Below are positions 1 to 56,103 of a DNA stretch of 64,000 nt, one piece after another (the stretch's first letter is position 1; each line of letters starts with the position of its first letter). The stretch is taken from contig JAXCGZ010015156.1 of assembly GCA_037179515.1 (NCBI GenBank), positions 1 to 64,000 on the forward strand, written 5' to 3'. The position numbers and the translations under genes were made by a program. The notes beneath the pieces are model-generated. The model was not told the DNA's origin, searched no databases, and saw nothing but the letters and a program-made list of their open reading frames with translations. Origin of the DNA: Halocaridina rubra (taxonomy: Eukaryota > Arthropoda > Malacostraca > Decapoda > Atyidae).

Positions 1-299
1 CTAATGACGAGTATGGAGCTTACAAGGGCATATTATGCCAAGGAAAGGAAGCCTTCTTGCGGAGAAAAAATAATCCGTGCAAAATAAACTTTTGCCTCGA
101 TGGCATAAGCTCTTGTTTTGCTGTGCCTCTTGTTAAAAGTAATACCTGATGTATAATATCCGGCAGTCTTAATTATAAGATTCAATACATTTTGAACCTG
201 CTTATGCATTTGTAGCATATACACAGAACAATGTATGTAAAAAATATCCTATGTGCAAACACGTAGAAATCAAAACAAAACTTAGTATTATCTTTTCAG
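1..299. other. CLCA intron, no feature seen
   Basis: AT-rich sequence upstream of the first visible exon. It ends in a pyrimidine-rich acceptor (tcttttcag at 291-299). I see no repeat family or coding signal here. Confidence 0.7.
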
Positions 300-42329
<42,030 letters not shown>

Positions 42330-42621
42330 GTTGGTAAAAACAAATATCTTTGTGTTTTTTATTTTTTCTAGTGATTAGATGCGTGCAAGATATAGCGTAT
42401 CAGTCAGGTACACTAAGGTTTGCATGATGTGAGCAGGGAAACTAAGGAATTTTGAGACCTGCTTTTGAAATTTACTATAGGCTGTAGAGCCTTTATAATT
42501 CTCAGCCATCAAGATATACAAATGTGCAACCGAATTAATGGGTAGTTTTACGGAAACATGAAAGACTGCTCTATTTTTGTGTCTTCCCAGTTGTGACCAC
42601 TCTAAAGTGTATATGAGCTAT
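42330..42621. other. CLCA intron, nothing recognised
   Basis: About 290 bp before a (TTA)n tract. No further exon was found. Confidence 0.55.
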
Positions 42622-42649
42622 CAGATTATTATTGTTATTATTATTATTA

Positions 42650-42738
<89 letters not shown>

Positions 42739-42768
42739 CATTATTATTATTATTATTATTATTATTCA
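42622..42768. repeat. (TTA)n microsatellite
   Basis: About 145 bp of TTA with a few interruptions. The poly-Tyr and poly-Ile reading frames it creates are not genes. Confidence 0.96.
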
Positions 42769-42881
42769 ATTTTTATATATCTGTATAACATATTACATAA
42801 AGTATATTTACATGCTTATGTTATTCTTTAGCAGGTTTATATATCTAAATCGACCACTATATAAAATCATAAAGCAACTGT

Positions 42882-42967
<86 letters not shown>

Positions 42968-42972
42968 AGAGT
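42882..42972. repeat. (GA)n microsatellite
   Basis: About 90 bp of GA with three GG slips. Confidence 0.95.
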
Positions 42973-43042
42973 AGTATGCTTAATATACTTTGACCTCATT
43001 CGCACTTTTACTCATTATGATGATAACAGCATGAAAACTAGT

Positions 43043-43191
<149 letters not shown>

Positions 43192-43701
43192 GGCATAGTA
43201 ATGGCAGCATATGCATTCTTATCAATTGTAAGGGTAGCCTTCAGGCACATGGACAAGGAATTGTTCAGAAATATTTATGTAACTTATGTGAGGCCAAAAC
43301 TCGAATATGCAGCCCCCTATTGGAATCCACACTTGAAAAGCACATAGCTAAGCTTGAAAAAGTTCAAAGACATGCCACGAAACTGGTGCCAGAAACACGC
43401 AATCTCAGTTATGATGAGAGGCTGAGGGAATTAGACTTACCATCACTCGAAGCTAGAAGATTGAGGGGGGATATGGTGACGGTCTTTAAATTCCTTCATG
43501 GTTATGATAGAGTGGATAGGGATCGATATTTTGATATGGCTGGCTCTAGAACTAGAGGTCATAGATTGAAACTTCGTAAGAAAACTTCTTTGCAGGATGT
43601 AAGGAAATACTTTTTCAATGTAAGAGTAGTTGATAATTGGAATTGGCTAAGCGAGGAGTTAGTTAATGCTATCTCAATCCATAGTTTTAAGGACAGGTAT
43701 G

Positions 43702-46700
43702 ATGGCCATGGCACCAGCCGCCCGTTGAAAGACTACGACTGAAGGTATTAGGATGCAACTAGGACTGGTCCAGACAGTTCCAGGTTGAGTCTTCCTTCAG
43801 GACGTTTCTTTCCTCGTGCCTACATCTACACTGAATATTCTGGCATATTCATTACACATCTCTTGCTATTCCATTACATTTGACAAGTCACAACATTCTG
43901 CACATCTGTCTCTTTTACTTTCCTTTTCCTCACATTTTGTCATTATTTATGGAAGGTTCACAACTAATGGCCCTCAGTACCCAGCATAGTTGGGTGCGAA
44001 GAATCTCCGGGGATCGTGTTGACTCCACCATTGGCTTGAGGGCAGACATGCCTGGTGGTAATAATGGTTCTGCTCTTAACCTTGCACCTCCCAATAGATC
44101 TGCTTCTTTCACTCTTCACTATTCAAACATTCGTGGGCTGAACTCTAATCTTTCGTCTGTGGAACAGTGCTTGGGCTCTTTCCTCCCTAACCTCCTCCTC
44201 CTATCTGAAACCCAGTTGTCTGCACATGCTTCCACTGACCCTTTCCAAATCTCCCACTATAATCTGTATACTCGTTTTCGTTCCAAAGGTGGGGTCTGTG
44301 CTTACTGCAACATTAACACTCCTACTGTGAGGCTCATGGACCTTGAATCTCCTGACTTTGATGTTCTCTGGCTAAAAGTCTATCTCTCCACTACCACTAT
44401 CATCCTTTGCTTCTGCTACTGTTCCCCAAACTCCACCGAGTTTGTGTCTTTCTTTGAATATCTCTCCTCGTGCCATGAGTCCTTGCTATCTTCTCACCCA
44501 CATGCCGAAGTTTTCTACATTGGAGACTTCAATGTACACCACAGTGAGTGGCTTCATTCTTCTCACACTGATGTGGGAGGAAGCGAGGCTCTTGCTTTCT
44601 CTATTACTCACGATCTGGAACAAATTATCAAACATCCTACTCGCGTTCCTGATCGTCACAAGCATGCTGCAAACACTCTTGACCTATTTTTTACTTCTAA
44701 CCCTTCAAACTACTCTTATTCTGTGCTTTCCCCTCTTGGTAAATCTGACCACTCCATGATCTCTGTCTCTTCCATTTTCGCTCCCCCACCACCAATCCCT
44801 CCTACTCAACGCCGCCTTTGGCACTTCGAGCGAACCCAATATGAAAATTTGCGTAACTTTCTCTTTGACTTTCTATGGGATGACTACTGCTTTCGGTCCC
44901 GCAACCCTGATCGGGTAGCTGTAAAAGTTGTCGAGATCATGACCGCGGGAATGGAGGCGTACATCCCCTCTTCTACAAAAACTTTCTCTCCCCCTAAACC
45001 TTGGTTTGACCGTGCCTGCTCCATGGCTATTCAGGCTAGGAATCAGGCTCACCGATCTTACCAAGCCTCTCCTTCCGATTTAACTCGCTCTGCTTTTATT
45101 ATAGCTAGGAATCGCTGTACAGCTCAGATTCGAAGGTCTAAGGCTTCCTTTATAAGAAGGAAAGTTGATGACCTTAACTCCTCTCCCACTGACAAATGCT
45201 TCTGGTCCTTAGCCAAAAACCTCTCCAAAAACTTCTGTAACTCAAGCTTTCCCAATCTCATTCGTTCTGATGGTTCTATTGCTTGCTCTCCCACTGACAA
45301 AGCCACTCTCTTTGGCTCTCATTTTTCTGCCAACTCTTCTATCAACGATTCCAGTGCACCTGTTCCTCAGTCTTTTCCCCTCTCTAACCCTATGCCCTCC
45401 CTTATCCTTTCTTCACGCAAAGTTCATAAGGTTCTTCGCTCACTAAAGACAAACAAGGCATCTGGTCCCGATGGTATCCCTGCAAGGTTCCTTAAGGAGT
45501 TTGCAGATGAACTGGCTCCCGTGCTTTGCCGTCTTTTTCGCCTCATTCTGTCAGCCAGTATCTATCCTTCATCTTGGAAGCATGCTCTAGTTCAACCTGT
45601 TCCTAAGAAGGGTGACCGCTCTATTCCTTCTAACTACCGACCTATTGCTCTAACCTCCTCTATTGCTAAAGTTTTCGAAACTTTGCTCAATGCTCACTTC
45701 TTGAAATGCCTTGAATCTAACTCACTTATCTCCGATCACCAGTACGGCTTCGACAAGGCAAGATCCACTGGTGATCTCCTGTCCTATCTTACTCATGTAT
45801 GGTCATCTTCTCTGAGGAACTATGGGGAATCCTTTGTCGTCGCCCTTGATATCTCTAAGGCTTTTGACAGAGTCTGGCACAAGGCTCTGTTGGCCAAACT
45901 CCCTGCCTATGGCTTTACCCCTTCTTTCTGTTCTCTGATTTCCAATTTTCTTACTGACCGTTCTATTTCTGTAGTTGTTGATGGCGCGACATCTAGCCCT
46001 TTCTCTGTTTCCAGTGATGTTCCACAGGGCTCTGTTCTTTCACCTACTCTCTTCCTTCTCTTCATCAATAATCTTCTACAATCCCCATCTTCCTCTCTTC
46101 TTCATGCCTTTGCCGATGATTCTACCCTTCACTTTTCCTCTGCCTTTTCTTCACAACCTTCATCTGTTACTCGTAATCAATCTCGTATCACTCTTTCTTC
46201 TACTCTTAACTCCAATTTGCAGAGAGTATCTGAATGGGGCACTCAAAATTTAGTTAAGTTCAATGCCTCCAAGACACAGTTTCTGGCTATCTCTTTATCT
46301 TCTTCTCCTCCTGATAACCCTATTGTCTTCAAAACTAATGAAATTTACCCTCTTAACTCTATCAATATATTAGGAATCCATATAGCCTCTAACTTGTCTT
46401 GGAGGAATCACATAATCCAAATTTCTAAATCTTCATCCAAAAAATTGGGGGTTTTGTTTCGTTTTCGTTATTACTTCTCCTCATTGCAGTTATTTAAAAT
46501 TTACAAAGGTCTTATCCGCCCCTGCTTAGAATACTGCTCACACATCTGGGGTGCTTCTTCCTTTACTTATCTTCTTGATAGGGTTGAATCTAAGGCAGTC
46601 AGACTCATTGATGATCCTGCTCTTACTTATAACTTGGATTCTCTCTCTCTTCGCCGTAAGGTATCTTCCCTTTCGCTTTTCTATCGCTACTACTTCCATC

Positions 46701-47138
46701 GCTGCTCTGATGAGTTGGCGAGTTGCGTCCCTCCTCCACTGCCGAGGCCACGTAACACTCGCCAAGCGGTCTCATCTCACAGGTACTGTGTGGAGATTTG
46801 TAGCTCGCGGATTGGTCGGTGCAGCGACTGCTTCTTCCCATCTACCTCCAGACTCTGGAACTCTCTTCCTCCTTCTGTCTTTCCTAATTCTTATGACCTT
46901 TCATCCTTCAAAAAGCAGATCTATCGTCATCTCAGAGCCTAGTCCTCCATATCTCTGGATCCTCTTTACTTTGACTGTTTTTTCTGTCTGTCGTTTTCCT
47001 CTGTGTGACATTACCTCATCTCTGCCTTGCCCTTAACCTTTTTCTTTTCCTTCGTCTTGGTATTTTCTCGTGCCCGGGCCTTTGTTGATGAGGGCAGTTT
47101 CTGCCTATCCCGGGGTCACACTCTTAAAAAAAAAAAAA
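43702..47138 (+). mobile_element. LINE-B with open endonuclease-RT ORF
   Basis: About 3.44 kb: a 5' leader from ggccatggcaccagccgcc, one long frame, a 3' UTR of about 190 bp (gtgcccgggcctttg) and a run of 13 A at 47126-47138. The A-run directly abuts LINE-A sequence. This is the most intact element in the window. Confidence 0.93.
43880..46942 (+). CDS. LINE-B endonuclease-reverse transcriptase
   Basis: 1020 codons, a non-LTR retrotransposon polyprotein that nicks DNA and reverse-transcribes its own RNA. Endonuclease (residues about 75-305): YSNIRGLNSN, LLLLSETQLS (catalytic Glu), FYIGDFNVHHSEW and LGKSDHSMI (SDH). RT (about 510-800): KASGPDGIPARFLKEF, YRPIALTSSIAKVFETLL, ALDISKAFDRVWH, GSVLSPTLFLLF and FADDSTLHF with both catalytic Asp. 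C-terminal region: CLEYCSHIWGA, then a Cys/His-bearing tail (RYCVEICSS) and SRLWNSLPPS. No ORF1 is upstream; the first 20 or so residues are hydrophobic and a later Met at MEGSQLMALS (near 43949) may be the true start. All key residues are present, so it may encode active enzyme. Clade (Jockey/CR1 group) is uncertain. Confidence 0.92.
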   Translation: MTSHNILHICLFYFPFPHILSLFMEGSQLMALSTQHSWVRRISGDRVDSTIGLRADMPGGNNGSALNLAPPNRSASFTLHYSNIRGLNSNLSSVEQCLGSFLPNLLLLSETQLSAHASTDPFQISHYNLYTRFRSKGGVCAYCNINTPTVRLMDLESPDFDVLWLKVYLSTTTIILCFCYCSPNSTEFVSFFEYLSSCHESLLSSHPHAEVFYIGDFNVHHSEWLHSSHTDVGGSEALAFSITHDLEQIIKHPTRVPDRHKHAANTLDLFFTSNPSNYSYSVLSPLGKSDHSMISVSSIFAPPPPIPPTQRRLWHFERTQYENLRNFLFDFLWDDYCFRSRNPDRVAVKVVEIMTAGMEAYIPSSTKTFSPPKPWFDRACSMAIQARNQAHRSYQASPSDLTRSAFIIARNRCTAQIRRSKASFIRRKVDDLNSSPTDKCFWSLAKNLSKNFCNSSFPNLIRSDGSIACSPTDKATLFGSHFSANSSINDSSAPVPQSFPLSNPMPSLILSSRKVHKVLRSLKTNKASGPDGIPARFLKEFADELAPVLCRLFRLILSASIYPSSWKHALVQPVPKKGDRSIPSNYRPIALTSSIAKVFETLLNAHFLKCLESNSLISDHQYGFDKARSTGDLLSYLTHVWSSSLRNYGESFVVALDISKAFDRVWHKALLAKLPAYGFTPSFCSLISNFLTDRSISVVVDGATSSPFSVSSDVPQGSVLSPTLFLLFINNLLQSPSSSLLHAFADDSTLHFSSAFSSQPSSVTRNQSRITLSSTLNSNLQRVSEWGTQNLVKFNASKTQFLAISLSSSPPDNPIVFKTNEIYPLNSINILGIHIASNLSWRNHIIQISKSSSKKLGVLFRFRYYFSSLQLFKIYKGLIRPCLEYCSHIWGASSFTYLLDRVESKAVRLIDDPALTYNLDSLSLRRKVSSLSLFYRYYFHRCSDELASCVPPPLPRPRNTRQAVSSHRYCVEICSSRIGRCSDCFFPSTSRLWNSLPPSVFPNSYDLSSFKKQIYRHLRA

Positions 47139-47226
47139 GTATAAAATGGAACCGATCAGGAGACGGGAAGATATGAGCTTTGGGCTCTTTCCCGTAAACA
47201 CAAATTAGGCAAGTACAATTAAGTAA

Positions 47227-47984
<758 letters not shown>

Positions 47985-47999
47985 GGGATGGGGCCTCAT

Positions 48000-49160
48000 T
48001 AAGATTGTTATACACAAATGCTGATGGATTAGCTGGTAAGGCAGTAGAATTAAAAGTTAGGATTCACAACAGTAAGGCAGATGTAGTAGCAATACAGAGA
48101 CTAAGTTGAGTTAGGACATAAACAGTGTCACAGTTTTTCCTAAGGGCTTCAGAATATTAAGGGTTGAAAGATCTGAGAGGACTGGTGGAGGGATAGCACT
48201 GTTCATTAGTGAAAGGATTCAAGTTGAAGAAATAAACTTGGCTATAGAAAGTGAGTTCAAGGAATTTATATAGTTTGTATATAACCCACCAAGGAATCAG
48301 AATAGGCTAGAAGTTTATGAGGAAAGTAATATTGGTAATATTGAAGTCATAAACTCAGTTGTTAACATGGCGAGAAAATGTAGGATTTTTATTATGGGAG
48401 ATTTTAATCATAAAGAGATAGATTGGATAAATCTTGACCCACACAGTGGTGAGGACTCATTCGTGGCAAGATTCCTAGATTGCGTACAAGGGAATTTCCT
48501 ACACCAACATGTAATGGAACCAACGACGGCCAGGGGTGAGGATGAGCCATCATTACTTGATCTAGTATTCACAGATAATGTGTTGGATATTGAAAAAAAT
48601 TGAGTATGAACCACCAATAGGAAAGAGTGACCATTGTGTGTTGTTGATGGAGTATATCATTGAAGATATTCTGCCTGAGAGTAGAGGCACTGAGGACATG
48701 AGGAGGAACTATCCGAAAGGAGATTACATCAATATGAATGAGCTTTTTGCAGTTATTGACTGGAGAACCTTATTTTACAACAACTCTGTACAAGAAATGT
48801 ATGACATCTTTTGTGAGAAATATGGGAAGATAGTAGATTGCTGCATACTGGTCACCAAAGTAGGTGTAATTCATGCCAGAGAGAAATGGTTCGATAATGA
48901 GTGTAAAAGAGCTAAGGAGTGGAGAGACAAATGCTGGAAAAGGTATAGGAGGAGAAAAAACGCAAATGCCTGGCAAACCTACAAAAGAGCAAGAAATGAT
49001 TACCTAAGTAAAAGAACAGAGATAGAGAGAGACTATGAGAGGGACATCACCAGGAAGGCTAAAGAAAATCCCAAGCTTTTCCACAGCTTTCTCAGAGGAA
49101 AACTGAAGGTAAAAGAACAGGTTTTAAGGCTAAAGAGAGCGGATGGAAGCATCACTGAGA
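48000..49160 (+). pseudogene. LINE-A ORF2 endonuclease part, frameshifted
   Basis: Two open pieces. 48367-48603 has IFIMGDFNHKEIDW, then EPSLLDLVFTDNVLDIEKN. 48578-49168 has EPPIGKSDHCVLLMEYIIED (SDH), then the basic linker with WRDKCWKRYRRRKNANAW. An inserted A near 48600 separates them. Upstream codons 48000-48270 hold the N-terminal endonuclease motifs with frame breaks. Confidence 0.83.
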
Positions 49161-50702
49161 TTACCTAATTGTGATTACCTAATTGTGTTTACGGGAAAGA
49201 GCCCAAAGCTCGTATCTTCCCGTCTCCTGATCGGTTCCATTTTATACTTAGTGATACTTATCATACCTGTCCTTAAAACTATGGATTGAGATAGCATTAA
49301 CTACCTCCTCGCTTAGCCAATTCCAATTATCAACTACTTTTACACTGAAAAAGTATTTCCTTACATCCTGCAAAGAAGTTTTCTTACGAAGCTTCAAACT
49401 ATGACCTCTAGTTCTAGAGCCAGCCATATCAAAATATCGATCCCTATCCACTCTATCATAACCATGAAGGAATTTAAAGACTGTCACCATATCCCCCCTC
49501 ACTCTTCTAGATTCGAATGATGGTAAGTCTAATCCCCTCAGCCTCTCATCATAACTGAGATTGCGTATTTCTGGCACCAGTTTCGTGGCATGTCTTCGAA
49601 CTTTTTCAAGCTTAGCTATGTGCTTTTTCAAGTGCGGATTCCAAAAGGGGGCTGCATATTCGAGTTTTGGCCTCACATAGGTTACATAAATATTTCTGAA
49701 CATTTCCTTGTCCATGTGCCTGAAGGCTACCCTTACATTTGATAAGAATTCATATGCTGCCCTTACTATGCCATTTATATGTATTTCTGGAGACAAATCT
49801 GCCAGTATGTTTACTCCTAGATCTCTCTCATTTTCTGTCTCTTGAAGTTGTACTCCAGCCACCGAGTAGTCAAGCTTGGGCCTTCTTGCACTTGTACCCA
49901 TTCTCATTACCTTACATTTTGAAGTATTGAATTTCATTAGCCACTTTTCTGACCACTCATGCAGATTATTTAGATCCTCCTGAACTTCTCTACCATTGTT
50001 CTCGTTTTTTACTTTCTTCACAATCTTTGCATCATCTGCAAACATATTCATGAATGAATTTACAGACTCTGGTAGGTCATTTACATATACAAGGAGCAAA
50101 AGTGGCCCTAAAACTGAACCCTGTGGAACTCCACTACTAACTCTTCTCCATTCAGACACTGAGTGTCTTACTCTAACCCTCTGTTCCCTTCCTTCTAAGT
50201 AAGTTTTTATCCATTCCAAAACATTTCCACCTATTCTAGCCATTGATTGCAGCTTCCTAATAAGTCTCCCATGTGGAACAGTGTCAAACGCTTTCTGGAA
50301 GTCTAGGAATATGCAATCTACCCAGCCCTCTCTTGCCTGTAAGATTTGGCTTACCTCATCATAAAATTCTAATAAGTTTGTTACTGTTGATCTACCTTCT
50401 CTGAAGCCATGTTGCCTCACTGACAAAAAGTTGAATGATCCCAAGTGAAGAGAGATATGTTTCCTTAGTAGTTTCTCCATAACTTTACAAACTATACTGG
50501 TCAAGGAAACTGGTCTATAGTTCAGAGCCGCATCCCTCCTTCCCTTTTTGAAGATAGGTATCACATTTGCTTGTTTCCAGCATCTTGGAATCTCCCCCGA
50601 CTCCAGTGACTCCTTAAATATGATACTTAGTGCCACTGATATTGTGTTTGCGCATTTTTTAAGCACATGAGGGGATATGTCATCAGGACCTGTAGCTTTA
50701 TG
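49161..50702 (-). mobile_element. LINE-A 3' half (young), opposite to its neighbour
   Basis: Starts with tail repeats and the hairpin and ends 5'-truncated in the connector (aggacctgtagctttatg). It separates two pieces of a + strand LINE-A. Confidence 0.92.
49248..50666 (-). CDS. LINE-A ORF2 RT part, open frame of truncated copy
   Basis: 472 codons without a stop: the RT from VLKKCANTISVALSIIFKES through [55 protein letters not shown] and FADDAKIVKKV to the C-terminus FKDRYDKYH. Both catalytic Asp residues of the FADD box are present. It has no endonuclease and no ORF1, so it is not autonomous. Very similar to copies P5 and 24378-26750. Confidence 0.88.
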   Translation of the reverse strand: MLKKCANTISVALSIIFKESLESGEIPRCWKQANVIPIFKKGRRDAALNYRPVSLTSIVCKVMEKLLRKHISLHLGSFNFLSVRQHGFREGRSTVTNLLEFYDEVSQILQAREGWVDCIFLDFQKAFDTVPHGRLIRKLQSMARIGGNVLEWIKTYLEGREQRVRVRHSVSEWRRVSSGVPQGSVLGPLLLLVYVNDLPESVNSFMNMFADDAKIVKKVKNENNGREVQEDLNNLHEWSEKWLMKFNTSKCKVMRMGTSARRPKLDYSVAGVQLQETENERDLGVNILADLSPEIHINGIVRAAYEFLSNVRVAFRHMDKEMFRNIYVTYVRPKLEYAAPFWNPHLKKHIAKLEKVRRHATKLVPEIRNLSYDERLRGLDLPSFESRRVRGDMVTVFKFLHGYDRVDRDRYFDMAGSRTRGHSLKLRKKTSLQDVRKYFFSVKVVDNWNWLSEEVVNAISIHSFKDRYDKYH

Positions 50703-50890
50703 GATGAAGATTGATGTTAATTGGAATTGGCTAAGCGAGGAGGTAGTTAATGGTATCTCAATCCATAGTTTTAAGGACAGGTATGATAAGTATCACTAAG
50801 TAGAAAATGGAACCGATCAGGAGACGGGAAGATACCAGCTTCGGGCTCTTTCCCGTGAACACAATTAGGTAATCACAATTAGGTAATCAC
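50703..50890 (+). mobile_element. LINE-A 3' end, joined after a large internal deletion
   Basis: Begins with about nine bases that continue the pre-RT sequence of the + copy (ggatgaaga). It then jumps directly to the last ORF2 codons (aattggaattggctaag), the stop, hairpin and two tail repeats. Confidence 0.8.
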
Positions 50891-51190
50891 ATACATATAA
50901 AAACTTATACGAATATAGACCAAAATACATATGAACATACAAACATATATATAGCTAAGAAAAAGAGTAAAGGAAAAGTATAAATAGACATAATATGAAC
51001 AATGAGGCTGTCTAATTAAATGAAGGCGGTCTGTCTTGGGGAATTATCTTGGCCAGCGTATGCTTGAGGAGTATCTTGTCTACTGCATCAGGCACCCACT
51101 GGCCTTTAGAGAAATTGAAATTTTTGGACGTTTCAATTGTTATTTTGTAAATAGGCCCTCCTTTCAATTGTTTTTACTATTTTTCATATT

Positions 51191-51193
<3 letters not shown>
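50891..51193. other. Unassigned 300 bp
   Basis: AT-rich sequence between a LINE-A tail and a (TA)n tract. No gene or known element was recognised. It is downstream of the last CLCA exon found and could be intron. Confidence 0.5.

Positions 51194-51276
<83 letters not shown>
51194..51276. repeat. (TA)n microsatellite
   Basis: About 83 bp of TA directly adjoining the 3' end of LINE-C. Confidence 0.96.
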
Positions 51277-53800
<2,524 letters not shown>

Positions 53801-53826
53801 ATTACCTAATTGTGATTATCTAATTG

Positions 53827-53870
53827 TGTGTATGTATGTATGTATGTATGTATGTATGTATGTATGTATG
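53827..53870. repeat. (TATG)n microsatellite within the LINE-A tail
   Basis: About eleven TATG units between two copies of the 14-nt tail repeat. This microsatellite lies inside the element's own tail. Confidence 0.93.
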
Positions 53871-56103
53871 TGATTACCTAATTGTGTTTACGGGAAAGAG
53901 CCCAAAGCTCGTATCTTCCCGTCTCCTGATCGGTTCCATTTTATACTTAGTGATACTTATCATACCTGTCTTTAAAACTATGGATTGAGATACCATTAAC
54001 TACCTCCTCGCTTAGCCAATTCCAATAATCAACTACTCTTACATTGAAAAAGTATTTCCTTACATCCTGCAAAAGAAGTTTTCTTACGAAGCTTCAAACT
54101 ATGACCTCTAGTTCTACAGCCAGCCATATCAAAATATCGATCCCTATCCACTCTATAATAACCATGAAGGAATTTAAAGACTGTCACCATATCCCCTCTC
54201 AATCTTCTACCTTCGAGTGATGGTAAGTCTAATTCCCTCAGCCTCTCATCATAACTGAGATTATGTATTTCTAGCACCAGTTTCGTGGCATGTCTTTGAA
54301 CTTTTTCAAGCTTAGCTACGTGCTTTTTCAAGAGCGGATTCCAAAAGGGGACTGCATATTCGAGTTTGGGTCTCACATAGGTTACATAAATATTTCTGAA
54401 CATTTCCTTGTCCATGTGCCTGTAGGCTACCCTTACATTTGATAAGAATGCATATGCTGCCCTTACTATGCCATTTATATGTATTTCTGGAGACAAATCT
54501 GCCAGTATGTTTACTCCTAGATCTCTCTCATTTTCTGTCTCTTGAAGTTGTACTCCAGCCACCGAGTAGTCAAGCTTGGGCGTTCTTGCACTTGTACCCA
54601 TTCTCATTACCTTACATTTTAAAATATTGAATTTCATTAACCACTTTTCTGACCACTCAAGCAGACTATTTAGATCCTCCTGAAGTACTCTACCATTGTT
54701 CTCGTTTTTTACTTTCTTCACAATCTTTGCATCATCTGCAAATATATTCATGAATGAATTTACAGACTCTGGTAGGTCATTTACATATACAAGGAACAAA
54801 ATTGGCCCTAAAACTGAACCCTGTGGAACTCCACTACTAACTCTTCTCCATTCAGACACTGAGTGTCTTACTCTAACCCTCTTTTCCCTTCCTTCTAAGT
54901 AAGTTTATATCCATTCCAAGACATTTCCACCTATTCTAGCCAATGCTTGCAGCTTCCTAATAAGTCTCCCTTGTGGAACAGTGTCAAACGCTTTCTGGAA
55001 GTCTAGGAATATGCAATCTGCCCAGCCCTCTTTTTCGTGTAAGATTTGGCTTACCTCATCATAAAATTCTAATAAGTTTGATACTGCTGATCTACCTTCT
55101 CTGAAGTCATGTTGCCTCACTGACAAAAAGTTGAAGGATTCCAAGTGAAGAGAGATATGTTTCCTTAGTAGTTTCTCCATAACTTTGCAAACTATGCTGG
55201 TCAAGGAAACTGGTCTATAGTTCACAGCCATATCCCTCCTTCCCTTTTTGAAGATAGGTATTATGTTTGCTTGTTTCCAGCATCTTGGAATCTCCCCTGA
55301 TTCCAGTGACTTTTTAAATATGATACTTAGTGCCACTGATATTGAGTTTGCGCAATTTTTAAGTACATAAGGGGATATGTTGTCAGGACCTGTAGCTTTA
55401 CGAACATCTAAATCCATTAGCGCTTTGCATACCTCTGAGGCTATAAGGTTGATGTTCTTCAATACTGGCTCTTGAGCTTCTATCTCTGCAATCTGAGGGG
55501 GTGGGGTATTTTCTACTGTAAATACTGACTGAAACTCCTTCTTCAATTCTTTGCAGATCTCTTCATCCGTCTCAGTGATGCTTCCATCCACTCTCTTTAG
55601 CCTTAAAACCTGTTCGTTTACCTTCAGTTTTCCTCTGATAAAGCTATGGTAAAGCTTGGGATTTTCTTTAGCCTTCCTGGTGATGTCCCTCTCATAGTCT
55701 CTCTCTGCCTCTCTCCTTTTACTTAGGTAGTCATTTCTTGCTCTTTTGTAGGTTTGCCAGGCATTTATGTATTTTCTCCTCCTATACCTTTTCCAGCATT
55801 TGTCTCTCCAGTCCTTAGCTCTTTTACACTCATTATCAAACCTTTTCTGTCTGGCATGAATTACACCTACTTTGGTGCCCAGTATGCAGCAATCTACTAT
55901 CTTTCCATATTTCTCACAAAAGATGTCATACATTTCTTGTACAGATTTGTTGTACAATAAGGTTCTCCAGTCAATAACTGCTAAAAGCTCATTCATTTTT
56001 ATGTAATCTCTTTTCGGAAAGTTCCTCCTCATTTCCTCAGTGCCTCTACTCTCAGGCAGAATATCTTCAATGATATACTCCATCAACAACACACAGTGGT
56101 CAC

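Noticed and set aside
42577..42883. Poly-Tyr or poly-Ile proteins from the (TTA)n tract
   Set aside because: Simple-repeat translation with no other support.
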